A program made the position numbers and the translations under genes. A DNA stretch of 64,000 bases from contig OX335647.2 in NCBI GenBank assembly GCA_946894095.1, positions 10,434,001-10,498,000 on the forward strand, written 5' to 3'. Each line of letters opens with the position of its first letter. Within the stretch, counting starts at the first letter, position 1. Positions 24,085 through 36,648 of the stretch are shown piece by piece. The notes beneath the pieces are model-generated. The model was not told where the DNA came from. It searched no databases and saw only the letters and a list, made by a program, of their open reading frames with translations. This stretch comes from Incurvaria masculella (lineage: Eukaryota; Arthropoda; Insecta; Lepidoptera; Incurvariidae).

Positions 24085-26665
24085 CGATGGGTCGTTCGCG
24101 GGTTTTTCGCGGCTCGGGTCTGACCGAACGACCGGAAATTGAACGGGTAATTTCGACCAGTTTGGTCATTCGTTGACGCGGTCTATGCGACCCGGGGGCT
24201 ACTCTTGAAATTCAAATTCACCATTGAGTCACGACTCACCAGAGTATCAGAAGGCTAATCTAGAAATTAAGATTCACCGGTGAGTCATCAGTGTGTTACG
24301 AGTGACTCACTGGTGAATTACAATTCTTTCAAATACGCGAGCTGCAGTAAGACCACAAAATACATCTAATTTGTTGTAGGACCAAAGAAAATAAGGTACG
24401 ACCCGCCTATTTGGCCCGTTCGTTCGCGAACCGACCCGAGAACCGTCTTACCGTTCGGTCAGTCGGTCCATGAGTTTTCTATCGAACGAACGAAAAATAT
24501 CATCGAATGTTCACGAACGAGATCGAACAGCGTTACAGTCGCTACCATGGGTTGCTTTATTCAGCGACGGATCGTTTATCGAACGCTCGATGAACGTTGC
24601 GTTCGACCAGTAGCCCTACCATGAGTTTTGGTGATGTTCACTTCGACCAACGTTAACGAAATTTTTGTATGGGGAAAATTGCAGCGCCTCTAGCGTACGA
24701 TCTTGTTACTAAAAACGGCACTACGAGTTCATATTCACGCTCGTTGTCGAGCATCACGAACGTTATCGAACGACGACGCGATACGGTTGTATGAAAAACG
24801 GTACCATGAGTGTACATTTTGACAGTTCAACGTGATCACTTCGATAACGTTATTCGAATTTCTTTTCACTAGTCATATCTTGGGTGAAAGGACGATCGAA
24901 CACACATTTTAGTGCCAAGGATGAAAAACCAAGCGTATTTCATGTCAATTTCTGAATTCAATATTATGTTAGCAACTTAATAACTACAACTCTACGTAAA
25001 AAAATACTATTCGAAATATTGTTTTAACGGTTTATTTTATTTATAAACGTTTCTTCAAACCTGTTTCAGGAATTAATTTATTTTTAAAAATTTAATTTAT
25101 GTAGGTGTATTTCCTGAATACATATTTTTTTATGCAAAGAAAATAAAGCATTCAAAACATAATCTGTATCGGTAATCTATAAGAAAAATAAAACAACTTT
25201 AATTGCATCCAAGAAAACCAAAGTCAAACATTGACGAAACATTTGCGCGAAATGGGTAACTAGGTATATGATGTTATTTACAGACAAATGGTACGCCCTA
25301 TGAGTCTCGCTTATTGTCTCGCGCCGCCCGCCGCCGCCGGCAAAGTATCGGTCAACAAATATCGTTACAAAATATCGGCTGCCAACAATCGACGGTTTGT
25401 GGTATGTTTTTACTAGTAAACTTAGGAAATTTATACTCAATTTATAATAGTGCGGTCCTATTTTATCTCATGCGAAAGAAGATACGGACACTGTTAATCA
25501 CGGCCTACTCACTATCTTCCATTATTTCTTGTCTCTGGTCGAACGCAACGTTCATCGAGCGTTCGATAAGCGATCCGTCGGTGAATAAAGCAACCCATGG
25601 TAGCGACTGTAACGCTGTTCGATCTCGTTCGTGAACATTCGATGATATTTTTCGTTCGTTCGATAGAAAACTCATGGTAGGGCTACAGAGACAAGAAATA
25701 ATGGAAGATAGTGAGTAGGCCGTGATTAACAGTGTCCGTATCTTCTTTCGCATGAGATAAAATAGGACCGCACTATCATAAATTGAGTATAAATTTGCTA
25801 AGTTTACTAGTAAAAACATACCACAAACCGTCGATTGTTGGCAGCCGATATTTTGTGACGATATTTGTTGACCGATACCACCGAATAAATAACTAACGTA
25901 CTTTGCCGGCGGCGGGCGGCGCGAGACAATAAGCATGACTCATAGGGCGTACCATTTGTCTGTAAATAACATCATATACCTAGTTACCCATTTCGCGCAA
26001 ATGTTTTGTCAATGTTTGACTTTGGTTTTCTTGGATGCAATTATAGTTGTTTTATTTTTCTTATAAATTACCGATACAGGTTATGTTTTGAATGCTTTAT
26101 TTTCTTTGCATAAAAAAATATGTATTGAGGAAATACACCTACATAAATTTTTTTTTTTTTAAATAAATTCATTCCTGAAACAGGTTTGAAGAAACGTTTA
26201 TAAATAAAATAAACCGTTAAAAAAATATTTCGAATAGTATTTTTTTACGTAGAGTTGTAGTGTACTCATTATTAAGTTGCTAACATAATATTGAATTCAG
26301 AAATTGACATGAAATACGCTTGGTTTTTCATCCTTGGCACTAAAATGTGTGTTCGATCGTCCTTTCACCCAAGATATGACTAGTGAAAAGAAATTCGAAT
26401 AACGTTATCGAAGTGATCACGTTGAACTGTCAAAATGTACACTCATGGTACCGTTTTTCATACAACCGTATCGCGTCGTCGTTCGATAACGTTCGTGATG
26501 CTCGACAACGAGCGTGAATATGAACTCGTAGTGCCGTTTTTAGTAACAAGATCGTACGCTAGAGGCGCTGCAATTTTCCCCATACAAAAATTTCGTTAAC
26601 GTTGGTCGAAGTGAACATCACCAAAACTCATGGTAGGGCTACAGACGTTCGCGAACGACCCATCG
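24085..26665. mobile_element. 2.6-kb nested inverted-repeat element
   Basis: The outer ends are a perfect 16-bp inverted pair, CGATGGGTCGTTCGCG at 24085-24100 and 26650-26665. Inside lie segment S (24473-24612), a long arm (24613-25536), an inverted S (25538-25682) and an inverted long arm (25687-26643), so the order is S-A-S'-A'. The junctions carry CCCTACCATGAGTTTT or its complement. The right arm has a roughly 23-bp insertion relative to the left, near the GC-rich CGCCGGCGGCGGG block. Open frames of 87-143 aa inside the arms resemble no protein. Confidence 0.8.
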
Positions 26666-26834
26666 ATAATTCCAATGCCTAGCCTAATGTGGCGTTGAGG
26701 GATACCGTTATCACAGTTCCGTCATAGCCTGCTGTATTGTTTTGTGTTTGAGTGCACGCATGGCTCCGTACATATAATGCAACCACCATCCTATCTGTCT
26801 GTGGTGATGGTTGCTTTCGGTTGCTTTTATGATA

Positions 26835-27800
26835 CAACTAGCAGCCCGTCCCGGCTTTGCACGGGCATAATATCATTTAAAAAAATGTTATTTTGACACA
26901 ATGATACACAAATAAACCCTTTTTACGTAGAGTTCCTATATTGAAATATTTGAAATAAAAAAAACTTAGATGTTATTGTTAGATGATTATGAGATATTAG
27001 AGAAATAATAAATTCAAAGTGCTATAGGAAGAACCGCGGCCTCCGACGCACTATTTATAGGCACGCTCCCCCCGCCCCGGCGGGCCGGTACCTATGCCGC
27101 AAACGCTATGTCCCGCAATTTTTAAAGTAATATCTTCGAAAATATTCATTTAAATCATATGCTGTAACGGGCCATATAGATCTATATTAAATCAAAAATG
27201 TATTAAAGGTATTTAATTGGATAAGGATTAATGCTGTATTGGTTAAAATCACTTCGAAAATTAGCCATTATTTGTCGTAAAAAGTAAATGACAAAAAAAT
27301 GTTATTGTGGGATATCCATAAGAGATAGACATATATACCATCGCCGAGTTTTCTGTAGACCTTTTCAATGTCTACATTACTTACCCCTTTTTTCACCACC
27401 TCCAGTTACCTGAAATCCGATAAATAACTTTCGGTTACATAGCATATTATGGTGTGACCGAAAAGTAACTTTGGGATTTTTGTAGCTGGAGATGGTGGAA
27501 ACGGGCATTAGTAAATTATTTTGATAAATCTCGTAGGGGTCAGCCTGCGTTTGCAATGTAAGCGGAAAAAATATTTTTTTACGACATTCACATTGGAAAC
27601 CTCAAAAATAAAAGTATTTCTCCGCTATTTCATGGATGTTATTATACATATAAACCTTCCTCTTCGATCACTCTATCTATTAAAAAAAACTGCATCAAAA
27701 TCCGTTGCGTAGTTTTAAAGATTTAAGCGTACATAGGGATATAGTGATATAGGGACTGAGAAAGCGACTTTGTTTTATACTATGTAGTGATAGTGATAGT
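26835..27800. repeat. Interspersed repeat, probable LINE-derived 3' sequence
   Basis: Begins GCAGCCCGTCCCGGCTTTGC and ends near CGACTTTGTTTTATACTATG, the latter a common 3' terminus of insect non-LTR element copies. There is no intact open frame. Confidence 0.5.
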
Positions 27801-28267
27801 GAAGTGATGATATGGATGGTATGAACCAGTATGAACTATGAAGTAGAAATTGTTTGTTTATGGTACGGACAGGAACTAGAGGAGCCAGCCATGACTTGCA
27901 TCTACTCTCTATATTCCGTTCTGTGACTTACGCGCGCAACACGCATAGCGCAGTTACACGGAGTAGGATTTTTATCGCTACTTTAGGTACTTCCCGACAT
28001 CCAGTGCCCTATAAACTGTCAAATTTCTTTCAATCAAGCACCGGGGTCAGAAATAGCCGAGCGCGTGATGCGTCCTTTGATTGTACATTTTGGACGACGG
28101 AGATAACGAGTTAACGTGTGTGTGTATCGGGCCTGACGGACGTTCGTTCTGTCGTTTGGAGGTTATGTTTACTGGGCGATAATAGTGTCGAGTCAGAACT
28201 GCCCGGCGGCGAACTATCACCAAGCAACAACTACATCCCACTTCAAGGACTTCTTTCGAAAGACACC
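27801..28267 (+). promoter_or_regulatory. RAD23 upstream region and 5' UTR
   Basis: The frame is open upstream of the RAD23 ATG back to 28118, but without a conserved protein or an ATG. No TATA box is evident. The region presumably contains the promoter, placed only by position. Confidence 0.4.
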
Positions 28268-29275
28268 ATGTTAATAACCCTGAAGAACCTGCAGCAGCAG
28301 ACGTTCCAGATTGAGATTGACGCGAGCGAATCCGTCAAGGCGCTCAAGCAAAAAATCGAAGCCGAGAAAGGTAAGGATTATGCTGTCGACAACCAGAGGC
28401 TTATTTACGCCGGCAAGATCCTCCTAGATGACAACGCACTCAGCACTTATAACATTGACGAGAAAAAGTTCATCGTAGTGATGGTGACGAAGCCGAAACC
28501 TAGCGAGAGTGCCACGGCGGCGACCGTCGATTCTGCACCCTCCACGGCAGCCGCAGCTTCCACCGAAAGCGGGGAAGCTAAGAGCTCTGCGCCGACCACT
28601 GCTGCATCCGCCACCGCCTCCGCCACCGCCGCCGCCACCGCCGCTGCTCCTACGGCTGAGCGAGCGCGCCCTGCCGACTCGCCCGGTAGCGCAGAGCCCG
28701 AGTTCGAAGCGACGGTGCAGAGCATAATGGATATGGGCTACACGCGGCCACAGGTGGAGCAGGCCCTGCGAGCTTCCTTCAACAACCGAGAGCGTGCTGT
28801 GGAGTACCTCATCACGGGCATCCCTGATGAGTTGCTTGCCGAAGCTGAGGCAGAGGGCGAAAGTGCTGAAGTTTCGGAAGAAGACCCACTGGCATTTCTA
28901 CGTGATCAACCTCAATTCCAGCAGATGCGTGCCGTCATTCAGCAGAACCCCAATCTGCTAAATGCAGTGCTTCAGCAGATTGGTCAAACCAACCCCGCAC
29001 TCCTGCAGGCTATCAGCCAACACCAGCAGGCTTTCGTACGCATGCTAAACGAACCGGCGAGTGGCACCGCTAGCAATGCAGCCGATGCGCCCGCTGCCCC
29101 TGCAGCGGCACCACCCCAGCAGCTCATAGCGGTCTCCCCGCATGACAAGGAAGCTATCGAGCGCTTAAAAGCTCTAGGATTTCCCGAAGATTTGGTGATA
29201 CAGGCTTACTTCGCATGTGAGAAAAATGAAAATCTAGCTGCCAATTTCCTTTTATCCCAAAATTTTGATGACTGA
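28268..29275 (+). CDS. Rad23: UV excision repair protein RAD23, intronless
   Basis: A 335-aa protein in one exon, starting at ATG 28268 (context ACACC ATG) with [13 protein letters not shown], where the family begins. The order is an N-terminal ubiquitin-like domain (1-77; [20 protein letters not shown]), an Ala/Ser/Thr-rich linker, UBA1 (about 146-186; [20 protein letters not shown]), an XPC-binding domain (about 207-263; [20 protein letters not shown]), and UBA2 (about 290-331; [31 protein letters not shown]). RAD23 carries ubiquitylated proteins to the proteasome through the UBL and stabilises XPC in nucleotide excision repair. All four domains are complete. An earlier in-frame GTG at 28118 is not a plausible eukaryotic start. 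The absence of introns is unusual beside its multi-exon neighbours. Confidence 0.96.
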   Translation: MLITLKNLQQQTFQIEIDASESVKALKQKIEAEKGKDYAVDNQRLIYAGKILLDDNALSTYNIDEKKFIVVMVTKPKPSESATAATVDSAPSTAAAASTESGEAKSSAPTTAASATASATAAATAAAPTAERARPADSPGSAEPEFEATVQSIMDMGYTRPQVEQALRASFNNRERAVEYLITGIPDELLAEAEAEGESAEVSEEDPLAFLRDQPQFQQMRAVIQQNPNLLNAVLQQIGQTNPALLQAISQHQQAFVRMLNEPASGTASNAADAPAAPAAAPPQQLIAVSPHDKEAIERLKALGFPEDLVIQAYFACEKNENLAANFLLSQNFDD

Positions 29276-29640
29276 AAATGTTTCACCCGGAGTCCTTAAT
29301 TAGTTTTTTTTTATTAAAGTGCTTAGGAATTGTTATTTTTAATTTAACTACTTGCTGTGGTGCCAGCCTGCAGTGTGGGACGTCCCAGAACCGTGGTGGA
29401 TGATCACATCATCATGCTAGTTCATGCCTAATTTCATATTATCTTCTTTGTTTATAGACACAAGTTATTTGTCTTTTAAATAATTCAGCTTGAGTTTCTA
29501 ACACAAATCAACCTATTTTTAAATACCTTTGTAATAGACTTCAACATGTATATGTATTATTTAGGTATAATAAATATTTTAAAGTGTCTAAATGGCGAGC
29601 AATTTCTTTTAAATGTTGTTTCATTGTATTCAATAAATCA
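29276..29640 (+). other. RAD23 3' UTR with poly(A) signals
   Basis: AT-rich 3' UTR with AATAAA at 29569-29574 and a second AATAAA near 29630. No poly(A) tract is seen in the genomic sequence. Confidence 0.55.
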
Positions 29641-30414
29641 AATTCACGAAATACTTGTAATATTCCATAGATCGCTGATTATCTGAACTAAATAGTGTTG
29701 ATCATCCATGACTGAAACATATTTTATTCATTAAATTAACTAATGTTGCAGCCATGTGCCGATGCTATGTTGCTACACATACTATGCTTGTGTGTCTGAG
29801 CACAAGGCAGCAAGAGCGCAATACCGGCCAGGTAATAGTGATACATTGCTTATGCTTGTTGAGTAAAGTGAGGGCAACTGGTTGTCCATAACTCGCTTAA
29901 TATCTAGACTACTCTGTTGGCATAAGCAATCATTTGCATGACTGATGTTCGGATAATCATTGCTCTACTTGACACCTCATTTTGACATTGTGAAAGTTCT
30001 TAATAAAAATAATACTTTTCAAAGCTGTTGTGATGCTTTTGTGTGAATAGTATAACCTTTTTCATACTTTACCTAGATTATTTCTAAAAACTTTTTTTAC
30101 CAGTTTGCAAATGAATTAGGGTTCTGTGACTAGTGTTTCCCAAGATATAACGAAAAGAAATTAGCGCTTGAAAATTCGATTATTCAATTGTTAAACATAA
30201 AAAAATATAATGTGAGTTTACTTACCGATGATACGATATTCCATGTGTCTTTATAACTTTCATATTGTATGTTATGCACGCTTTTACTACGCAACTAGGC
30301 ATTTTCACGACTCAACATGATGATGAGTCGTGAAAGTCGCTGATGTAATTTTATCGAAATTTGTGATTGGGCATAACTTCCCAATACAGAAAATTTAACG
30401 TCTTTACTGTCTTG
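29641..30414. other. Intergenic, nothing recognised
   Basis: AT-rich sequence without open frames resembling proteins. Confidence 0.5.
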
Positions 30415-31890
30415 TGGCATATTGCAAATTGTAGGGTATCTGCGAAAAAACAAATCACTAAAGGGCGATCGATCGGACCCGGCCAACTACCGACCCATAG
30501 CCATCACCTCTCTTCTCTGCAAAGTGATGGAGCGCATCATTAACTCTCAGTTGATGAAGTATCTAGAGAGCAATGAACTTCTCAGCGATCATCAATACGG
30601 CTTCCGGCCGAATCGATCTGCTGGGGATCTCCTAGTACACGTCTCACATGAGATGGGCGATGCGCTTGAAAATCATGGCGAAGGTATGGCTATCGGCCTG
30701 GATATCGCTAAAGCATTTGACCGGGTCTGGCATAAGGCACTGTTTTCCAAGCTGCCCTCTTATGGCCTTCCACCTGAGCTGTGTGACTGGATCGCCGACT
30801 TCCTGCATGGCCGCAGCATAAAAGTCTTGGTTGACGGTTGCTGCTCCAAAGCCATGTCTGTGAATGCCGGCGTGCCGCAGGGCTCTGTGCTGTCCCCAAC
30901 CCTTTTTCTGCTGCACATCAATGACCTGCTCAATTTGGGCGACATTGATTGCTACGCAGATGACAGTACGGTGCTAGCCAGGTACACCAGTCACCAGACC
31001 GCAAGCCGGGCTGAAGTGGATGACGATAGGCGGCGCCTCGTTGCTAGACTCGAAGAGACCCTGGAAAAAGTTTCCGGGTGGGGTCTCCAGAACCTCGTCG
31101 AGTTTAACGCGAGCAAGACGCAGGCGTGCGTGTTCAGTGCGAAGCGAGCTCTGTTCAGTGCGGCTCCGGGGAGCAACTCTACATATCGACGACCACGTAG
31201 AGATCCTTGGTATTGACCTGACGCATGACCATAATTTCGGACGCCATATCGAGGATAAAGCCAAGCTCGCCTCAAAAAAGCTGAGAGTCCTCAACAGGGT
31301 GCGTCAGTACTTCACGCCTGACCAAAAACTGCTTCTTTACAAGGCGCAGATAAGGTCTTGCATGGAGTACTGTTCGCATTTGTGGGACGGCTCAGCTAAG
31401 CACCTGCTTGGCTCCCTGGACTCGATACAGCGTCGGGCCGTGCGTCTCGTTGACGACCCCGAGGTATCCCTAAATTTGGAGACCCTTTAACTCAGAAGGG
31501 ATGTAGGGTCTCTCTCTGTCTTCTATCGTCTTTACCATGGAGAATGCTTGTCGGAGCTGCATAACGCTTTTCCTCCGTCCCCTTTCTACCTTCGGTCAAC
31601 GCGGAACAGGGAGAAAATGCACAAATTCACAGTCGACATTCCAAAAATAAGAACTCACCGATCCTCTAGATCCTTTATCTATAGGGTCGGTAAACAATGG
31701 AATGAACTCCCTTCCGAGGTATTTCCCCCAAATTACGACCTGGGGTCCTTCAAACGTGGTGTGAAGTAGCACCTGGCCGGCCGGCATGGTTTTCGCAGCC
31801 CCCCTGAATGTTCGAAAACCCATGGGCGTCGTCGGGCACCTTTAAGTCCTGGCGTACGGCATATGCCGCGCTTAGCATAAAAAAAAAACA
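30415..31890 (+). mobile_element. 5'-truncated Jockey-like LINE with broken RT
   Basis: The reverse transcriptase reads from DPANYRPIAITSLLCKVMER through GLDIAKAFDRVWHKALFSKL, AGVPQGSVLSP and the catalytic CYADDS to QACVFSAKRALFS. A frameshift near 31165 then moves it into the frame with HIDDHVEILGIDLTH and LLGSLDSIQRRAVRLVDD. A stop after NLETL at about 31490 precedes RSFIYRVGKQWNELPSEVFP. The endonuclease is absent (5' truncation). An A-rich tail lies at 31879-31889. Confidence 0.88.
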
Positions 31891-32069
31891 AACAAAATTC
31901 AATGCAATAAAGCCAATTCTCAAGTTGTAAAATCAATACCATTTCGTTCACATTGGGCTATGTGAAAGATTCCAACAATCGAACTATTCGCAATTGTACA
32001 ATTGATTATCAAATCGAATAGTCACTACAAAAAATCATGCAAATAGCGGCACTCGTTATTCGGAGAAAC

Positions 32070-32870
32070 AGTTCTGCACTTATGTAGGAGAACGCCTTCC
32101 TTATCAAGTAGAGAAACGAGTTCACTTTCTTGACAAATCCCACTATGTGTTTTTCCCATTTGAGGTCCTATGAAATGGTCACTCCGAGGTCCCTTTATGA
32201 TTTTACTGCCTGCACCATGTTATCATCAATGAAGTATTGCCGGGGAGGGTTCTTAGCTCCAACATGTAGTACACAGTGGATTTTGTGGCATTGAGTAATA
32301 GTAACCATGTTTTCGTCCATTCAAATATTCTGTCAAGTCGGTCAGGAACTCCAAATGCGACCGGGGTGATAACGGATCCTTGCGGTACACCGCTCAGCAC
32401 ATGGTGGATTCAGATGTATCTTTACCCACTCGCACCCGAAATTGTCTATTGATGAAAAAATCCTTAAACCATAGTTGAAGCTTTCTACGGAACCCGAAGT
32501 GCTCCCATATGCGTACAAGCCGTTTTATAGGAACTCTATCAAAAGCCTTTTCATAGTCCAGGTAAATGATATCTGTGGGCAGTCTCTCATTCCAATCACA
32601 CGTCCATTTGTCCACACATGAGCAAGTTGGTGACCGTTGACTGTCTTGGGACAAATCCATGCTGCTCCTCAAGGATTACATTCTCATGGGCTAGGAAAGC
32701 TCTTATTTATTTAAGATATTATTTTCTCCATGGCCTTGGAGACAATACTCGTCAGGCTAATGGGACGGTAATTGGCTGAGTCGAATTTGTCACCTTCGTG
32801 TGTAATTATCGCCTCCTTCCAATCTTTCGGCAGCTTTCCACATTCAAATTATACGAGTCTGAGTATGCTA
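32070..32870 (-). mobile_element. Degenerate LINE RT fragments, minus strand
   Basis: Order on the minus strand: [20 protein letters not shown] and [20 protein letters not shown] (about 32860-32700), TDIIYLDYEKAFDRVP (near 32560), then LSGVPQGSVITPVAFG (near 32390). The frames change and the YADD region is deleted. Confidence 0.75.
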
Positions 32871-33590
32871 AGTGATCGCATAGTTCTGTAGAGCATTTCA
32901 TGAGAAAAACTTCTGGCAGTGAGACGGGTTCCATGGCAGTGTTGTTTCTGAAGGATTGTAGAGACTTGTACGCTGTAAATTTTAGATTTCTGCACAGATA
33001 AAGTTTTTATCATTTCGCTCGCTGACGGTGCTTGCTCAAAAGAAACCTCCGCTCACCCTGCGCACTTCACCGCTCCTGTACGGCTCGCATGTACTGGTAG
33101 TGTTGCCATACGTTATCGCCGCATGAAATATGTCTGAAATAACTATGCTGGTGATGTTCAATGCAGTTAGGTACCTTTTGGAGTTCTTTAGTATTTTTCT
33201 ATATAGTTTGGTGCTGTTTAAGGTTGCTCAGAGTTTTTGGTGTTTCTGTGTCGTTTGGTATTTTGTATTTGTTAATTTCAGTTGGTGGTTGTTTAGTATA
33301 TGTATTTTGATGGTAATTTAACATAGAATTTAAAAGAGTTATTTGATGTTAGTGTTTTTCGGGGTTCTTTTACATTGTTAAGTTTGGTTTTGGTTTGATT
33401 GATGTTGTTTCGGGGCTTAGGCTTATCGACGTCTGTCGCAACGACTAGTCGCAGACGAAGTTTTGAACATATTTTAGGCATCATTCTTTCCAAGCCTGTA
33501 TTTTCTTCCCTCGGTCACTTTAGTCATCCGAACGTAACTCCCAAACAGCAGGACGCAATTCGACGTCCGTTATGAAAACATCGACATCGA
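32871..33590. repeat. T/G-rich degenerate repeat stretch
   Basis: From about 33170 to 33420 the + strand is loosely built of TTTGGTGTT/TTTGTT units, like the arrays at 40.65-40.88 kb. No gene. Confidence 0.4.
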
Positions 33591-33998
33591 ACGAGCGGTT
33601 CGTAGCCTAGTGGCGCGGGGACTGGCCTAGCATACCAGAGGCCTGGGTTCAATACCGACATGCACCACTGTCTTTCTCTTTCCGAGTTCGATAAGTGCAT
33701 TTCGTCACGAATGCGAGCTGCTCCATGGTTCGGAATCCATGTAAAACTGGAGGTCCCCTTCCCCTACTAGGTGGTAGAGTTTAAGCCCGCCCGGGTTGGT
33801 ACCATCGCATTGAATGAAAAGATGGTCGAAGCGGCAATGAAAAATTGTCCGTGTTTTTCATCCAGTTCAATGTAGCCGTGCTCATAAAGGGAAGGTCCTG
33901 GCATGGCACCAAATTCCTTCGGGAATGTGGTGTATTGGGCTAATATCATAACGGTAATTGTGTGGTATTAGCCATCCATGTCAGGTCACATAAAAAAA
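33591..33998 (+). mobile_element. tRNA-headed SINE, uninterrupted copy
   Basis: The head GGTTCGTAGCCTAGTGGCGC has an A box, and GGCCTGGGTTCAATACCGA matches a B box. The common body and a poly(A) tail (CACATAAAAAAAAA) follow. The site AGCATACCAGAGG corresponds to the position where the 22.7-kb copy holds a MITE. Confidence 0.88.
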
Positions 33999-34607
33999 AA
34001 TGTAACCATGTTGTGAGATTCTCAATACACACATACACCTACCTGGCGCGCGACTGTCATGTGTGCGGGTTGTGTATTATTGTTTGGGGTTGTTTGATTT
34101 TGATTAGTATTGTTTAATGTTGATTGGTTTCCAATCTGCCTACTTCCTTCCTTTGTATCGGACACTTATTGTTACAATAAAGATCTATACAATTCTTAAA
34201 TTTCTCCAACAATGGTTTATTAACAAGGCTGTGACATGAATGGACCTAGTGAATGCATTTTTAGGGTTCCTTAATTCCGAACCTTAAAAATTTGCCACGC
34301 TCGACTAACCCCCACACCGGTGAGGACGCCGCATAGGTACCGCCAAAGAAATATACAACATAGTAAATCCTCCCATTTACAAAAGATATATATTCAAAAT
34401 ATTACCCGCTTCCTAACTTTTAAAATAAATATTTCTAAATCGCGATGTTTCAAGTTTTACTTTGTATTAATGAGGAATACTTATGAAATATGACTGACAA
34501 AGAATCAGTGGGTCACCTCTCATTTACTAGTAAAAAATTGTTTTTTTTTGGGTTTTTTACACCTATTCACTTAACAATCTATAATTGCACATTTCACCAT
34601 CTTTTCT

Positions 34608-34850
34608 CTAAGGAAGGAGCCAGTCTTTAGTCCATTGTACTTTGCGGTCGAGATTATCTTGTATTAATTGACGACTAACAATAGGGTCCCCAAAAAATGT
34701 CGTGTCATCAGCAAACAGTGTGAATGGTTGCTGCATTACGGCTTGTAGATCAGTCAGAAAAATACCAAAAGCAACTGGGCCGACAACCGAACCCTGGGGC
34801 ACCCCACTAAGCACATTGTATTCCATGAACATGTAATTGTGTATATGCTG
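34608..34850 (-). mobile_element. LINE RT fragment with FADD box
   Basis: The minus strand reads LSGVPQGSVVGPVAFGIFLT and FTLFADDTTFFG, RT motifs of the Jockey/CR1 group. Probably the same family as the 32-kb fragments. Confidence 0.75.
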
Positions 34851-34859
34851 CTATGCAGA

Positions 34860-36030
34860 CACGTTAAGTTTTGATCCCGGCACAGAGGGAGTAGATTGTA
34901 TGTAGTTTTTACTATTCAATAACATCTAATGAGGAAAAGTGGGAAAACTAATTATGTTCTTATTACAATCGGAAAATGTTGTCTTTACAGATATTTCAAT
35001 GCATTTTAAATTAAAATAAATTTGGTTTCTTCTCATGGTAAGAAACTAAAACAAAAACGATGCCCCCTGACTCACCTGACCAACAAGTATAAACAAATGC
35101 CGATCTGTTCAAAATTGTTCGTGGGGCCAACGCCAAGTTTAATTTACTCTTCCTAATAACTTTATTCGTAGAGTTTGTGCGTGTTTTGTTTGAACATAGC
35201 TTTGCAATGGAGAAGTTGATTGCATTTATGCGTAATAAGCCGTGTCTGTACCTGATTATGCCAAAAATACTTATAGACATTCTACATCTGTGTTGCCTGC
35301 ACCACAGCATATGCAGGTCACCTGTGCCTGCATCACCTGCGACTATGTCATCCGGCGACGCAATCGCCTGCACATCAGCAAACACTAGCCTTATTCTTAC
35401 TAAATTTTTCAGTTATTTTATTTCATTTGTTCCTACTGCTTCCATATGTGATTCAAAACTGAGTGCAGCATATTTGTGGTAAAACAGAAAATCAAACAAA
35501 ACTTTTCCTGTACTAGCTTAAACATACTTTATTCATAACCATTTGATATTGGAAGTTTAAAACTAAAAATTTTTTAATAACAGAAACATTTAATAAAAAC
35601 AATATTTTTGTTTTATTGAAACATTTTATATTGCAAGTATGGTATAAGATAAGACATTGCAGGGCTGCTTGTTTTGTCACATAGGTAGAATGCTTTGATT
35701 TCGATTCACTAATTCATTCTTCGGTATCAATCGATATTTTATGAAAAAGTCATGCACGAACTAGCGGCAAGATCAAACTTATTCATCTTTTTTGCGCGAA
35801 AAGCACATGTATTTGGTGTGGCCACCTAGCTTCGGATTCACCCGGTTGAATCAATGACACGCTTTAGCGTCCCGCGCTACTCAGGGGACATCACCAAGGA
35901 CATTTTGGATAGTTAAAAACCACACTTGGCCACTGTACAAGAAACAACAATGGACTGTGTTTTGCTTTATTTAAAGCTCTCTAAAGTAAAAAATAGAAAC
36001 ACATTATACAAAACAATTTCTTAAGTTTAT
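34860..36030. other. Intergenic region between RAD23/LINE block and E(bx)
   Basis: AT-rich. The open frames at 35011-35385 (-) and 35177-35482 (+) have no recognisable family. No RNA gene seen. Confidence 0.45.
35190..35260 (+). pseudogene. Possible MADF-like domain start
   Basis: AMEKLIAFMRNKPCLY on + resembles the first helix of MADF DNA-binding domains (E-LI--V---P-LYD), but the frame does not continue with the domain. Could be chance or a decayed copy. Confidence 0.2.
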
Positions 36031-36031
36031 T
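36026..36031 (-). terminator. Candidate E(bx) poly(A) signal
   Basis: AATAAA on the minus strand about 410 nt after the E(bx) stop codon. Other copies lie farther downstream, so the site used is uncertain. Confidence 0.35.
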
Positions 36032-36442
36032 CATCCAACCTTATCTATCGCTTACCTACAACAAGTTTACCTTGTATTGAGAAACTTATTATTTTTGAAA
36101 AATTAATACATTGCTCCTAAAGTATGTATTTGTAAAGAAAAATATTTACTAGGCAGAAAGTTAACAATGTTCAAAGTGCAAAATATACTTTCAGATTTAA
36201 TAAATACAATAAATACATTTTTATGTGAAATAGGTGCATTTTGAAAACTTAGAACAAAATAAAACGGCCTTCCTAAAACATGAATACTAAATCGTAATGT
36301 AAAACTTTACGAACAATCGTAATCAGAGTGTGCCATTACTTCATGATGTCACAATCCACAATGTCACATAAATTAAAACGTTATTTCGAGTGGTCACAAT
36401 CACTTCTTACAATAAAACACTATAATACACGGACACTAACTA

Positions 36443-36648
36443 TCATTGGTTCGCCTCATACAACTTTTCACGAAAGTATTTGATTTTTTGTGCAAAGAAA
36501 GCTTCTAAACCTTCAGCACACCTGTAAAACTGTGAGTCTTTGGGATTGAAATAGCGGCAATTGTCAAATATTTTAGTCATGTCACCAATAAACTCACTTA
36601 GAGTATTGTAACTGTGTTCATTCACTTTTCTTTCCACTGTTTGAAGAT
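36443..36648 (-). CDS. E(bx): E(bx) last exon, bromodomain C-half
   Basis: Encodes [20 protein letters not shown] ...[20 protein letters not shown]... to YEANQ-stop (36445-36443). It contains the conserved Asn of CRYFN. The split Asp codon follows EPM of the preceding exon. Confidence 0.95.

Noticed and set aside
25505..25936. 143-aa frame in the foldback element
   Set aside because: Spans the inverted-repeat junction and mirrors a frame in the other arm; no protein motif.
28118..28267. N-terminal extension of RAD23 by 50 codons
   Set aside because: It starts with GTG, has no family similarity, and the conserved UBL begins exactly at the ATG at 28268.
33591..33665. tRNA gene
   Set aside because: A and B boxes are present but no cloverleaf acceptor is evident; it is the SINE head.
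35011..35385. 124-aa minus-strand frame
   Set aside because: No recognisable domain or splice context.
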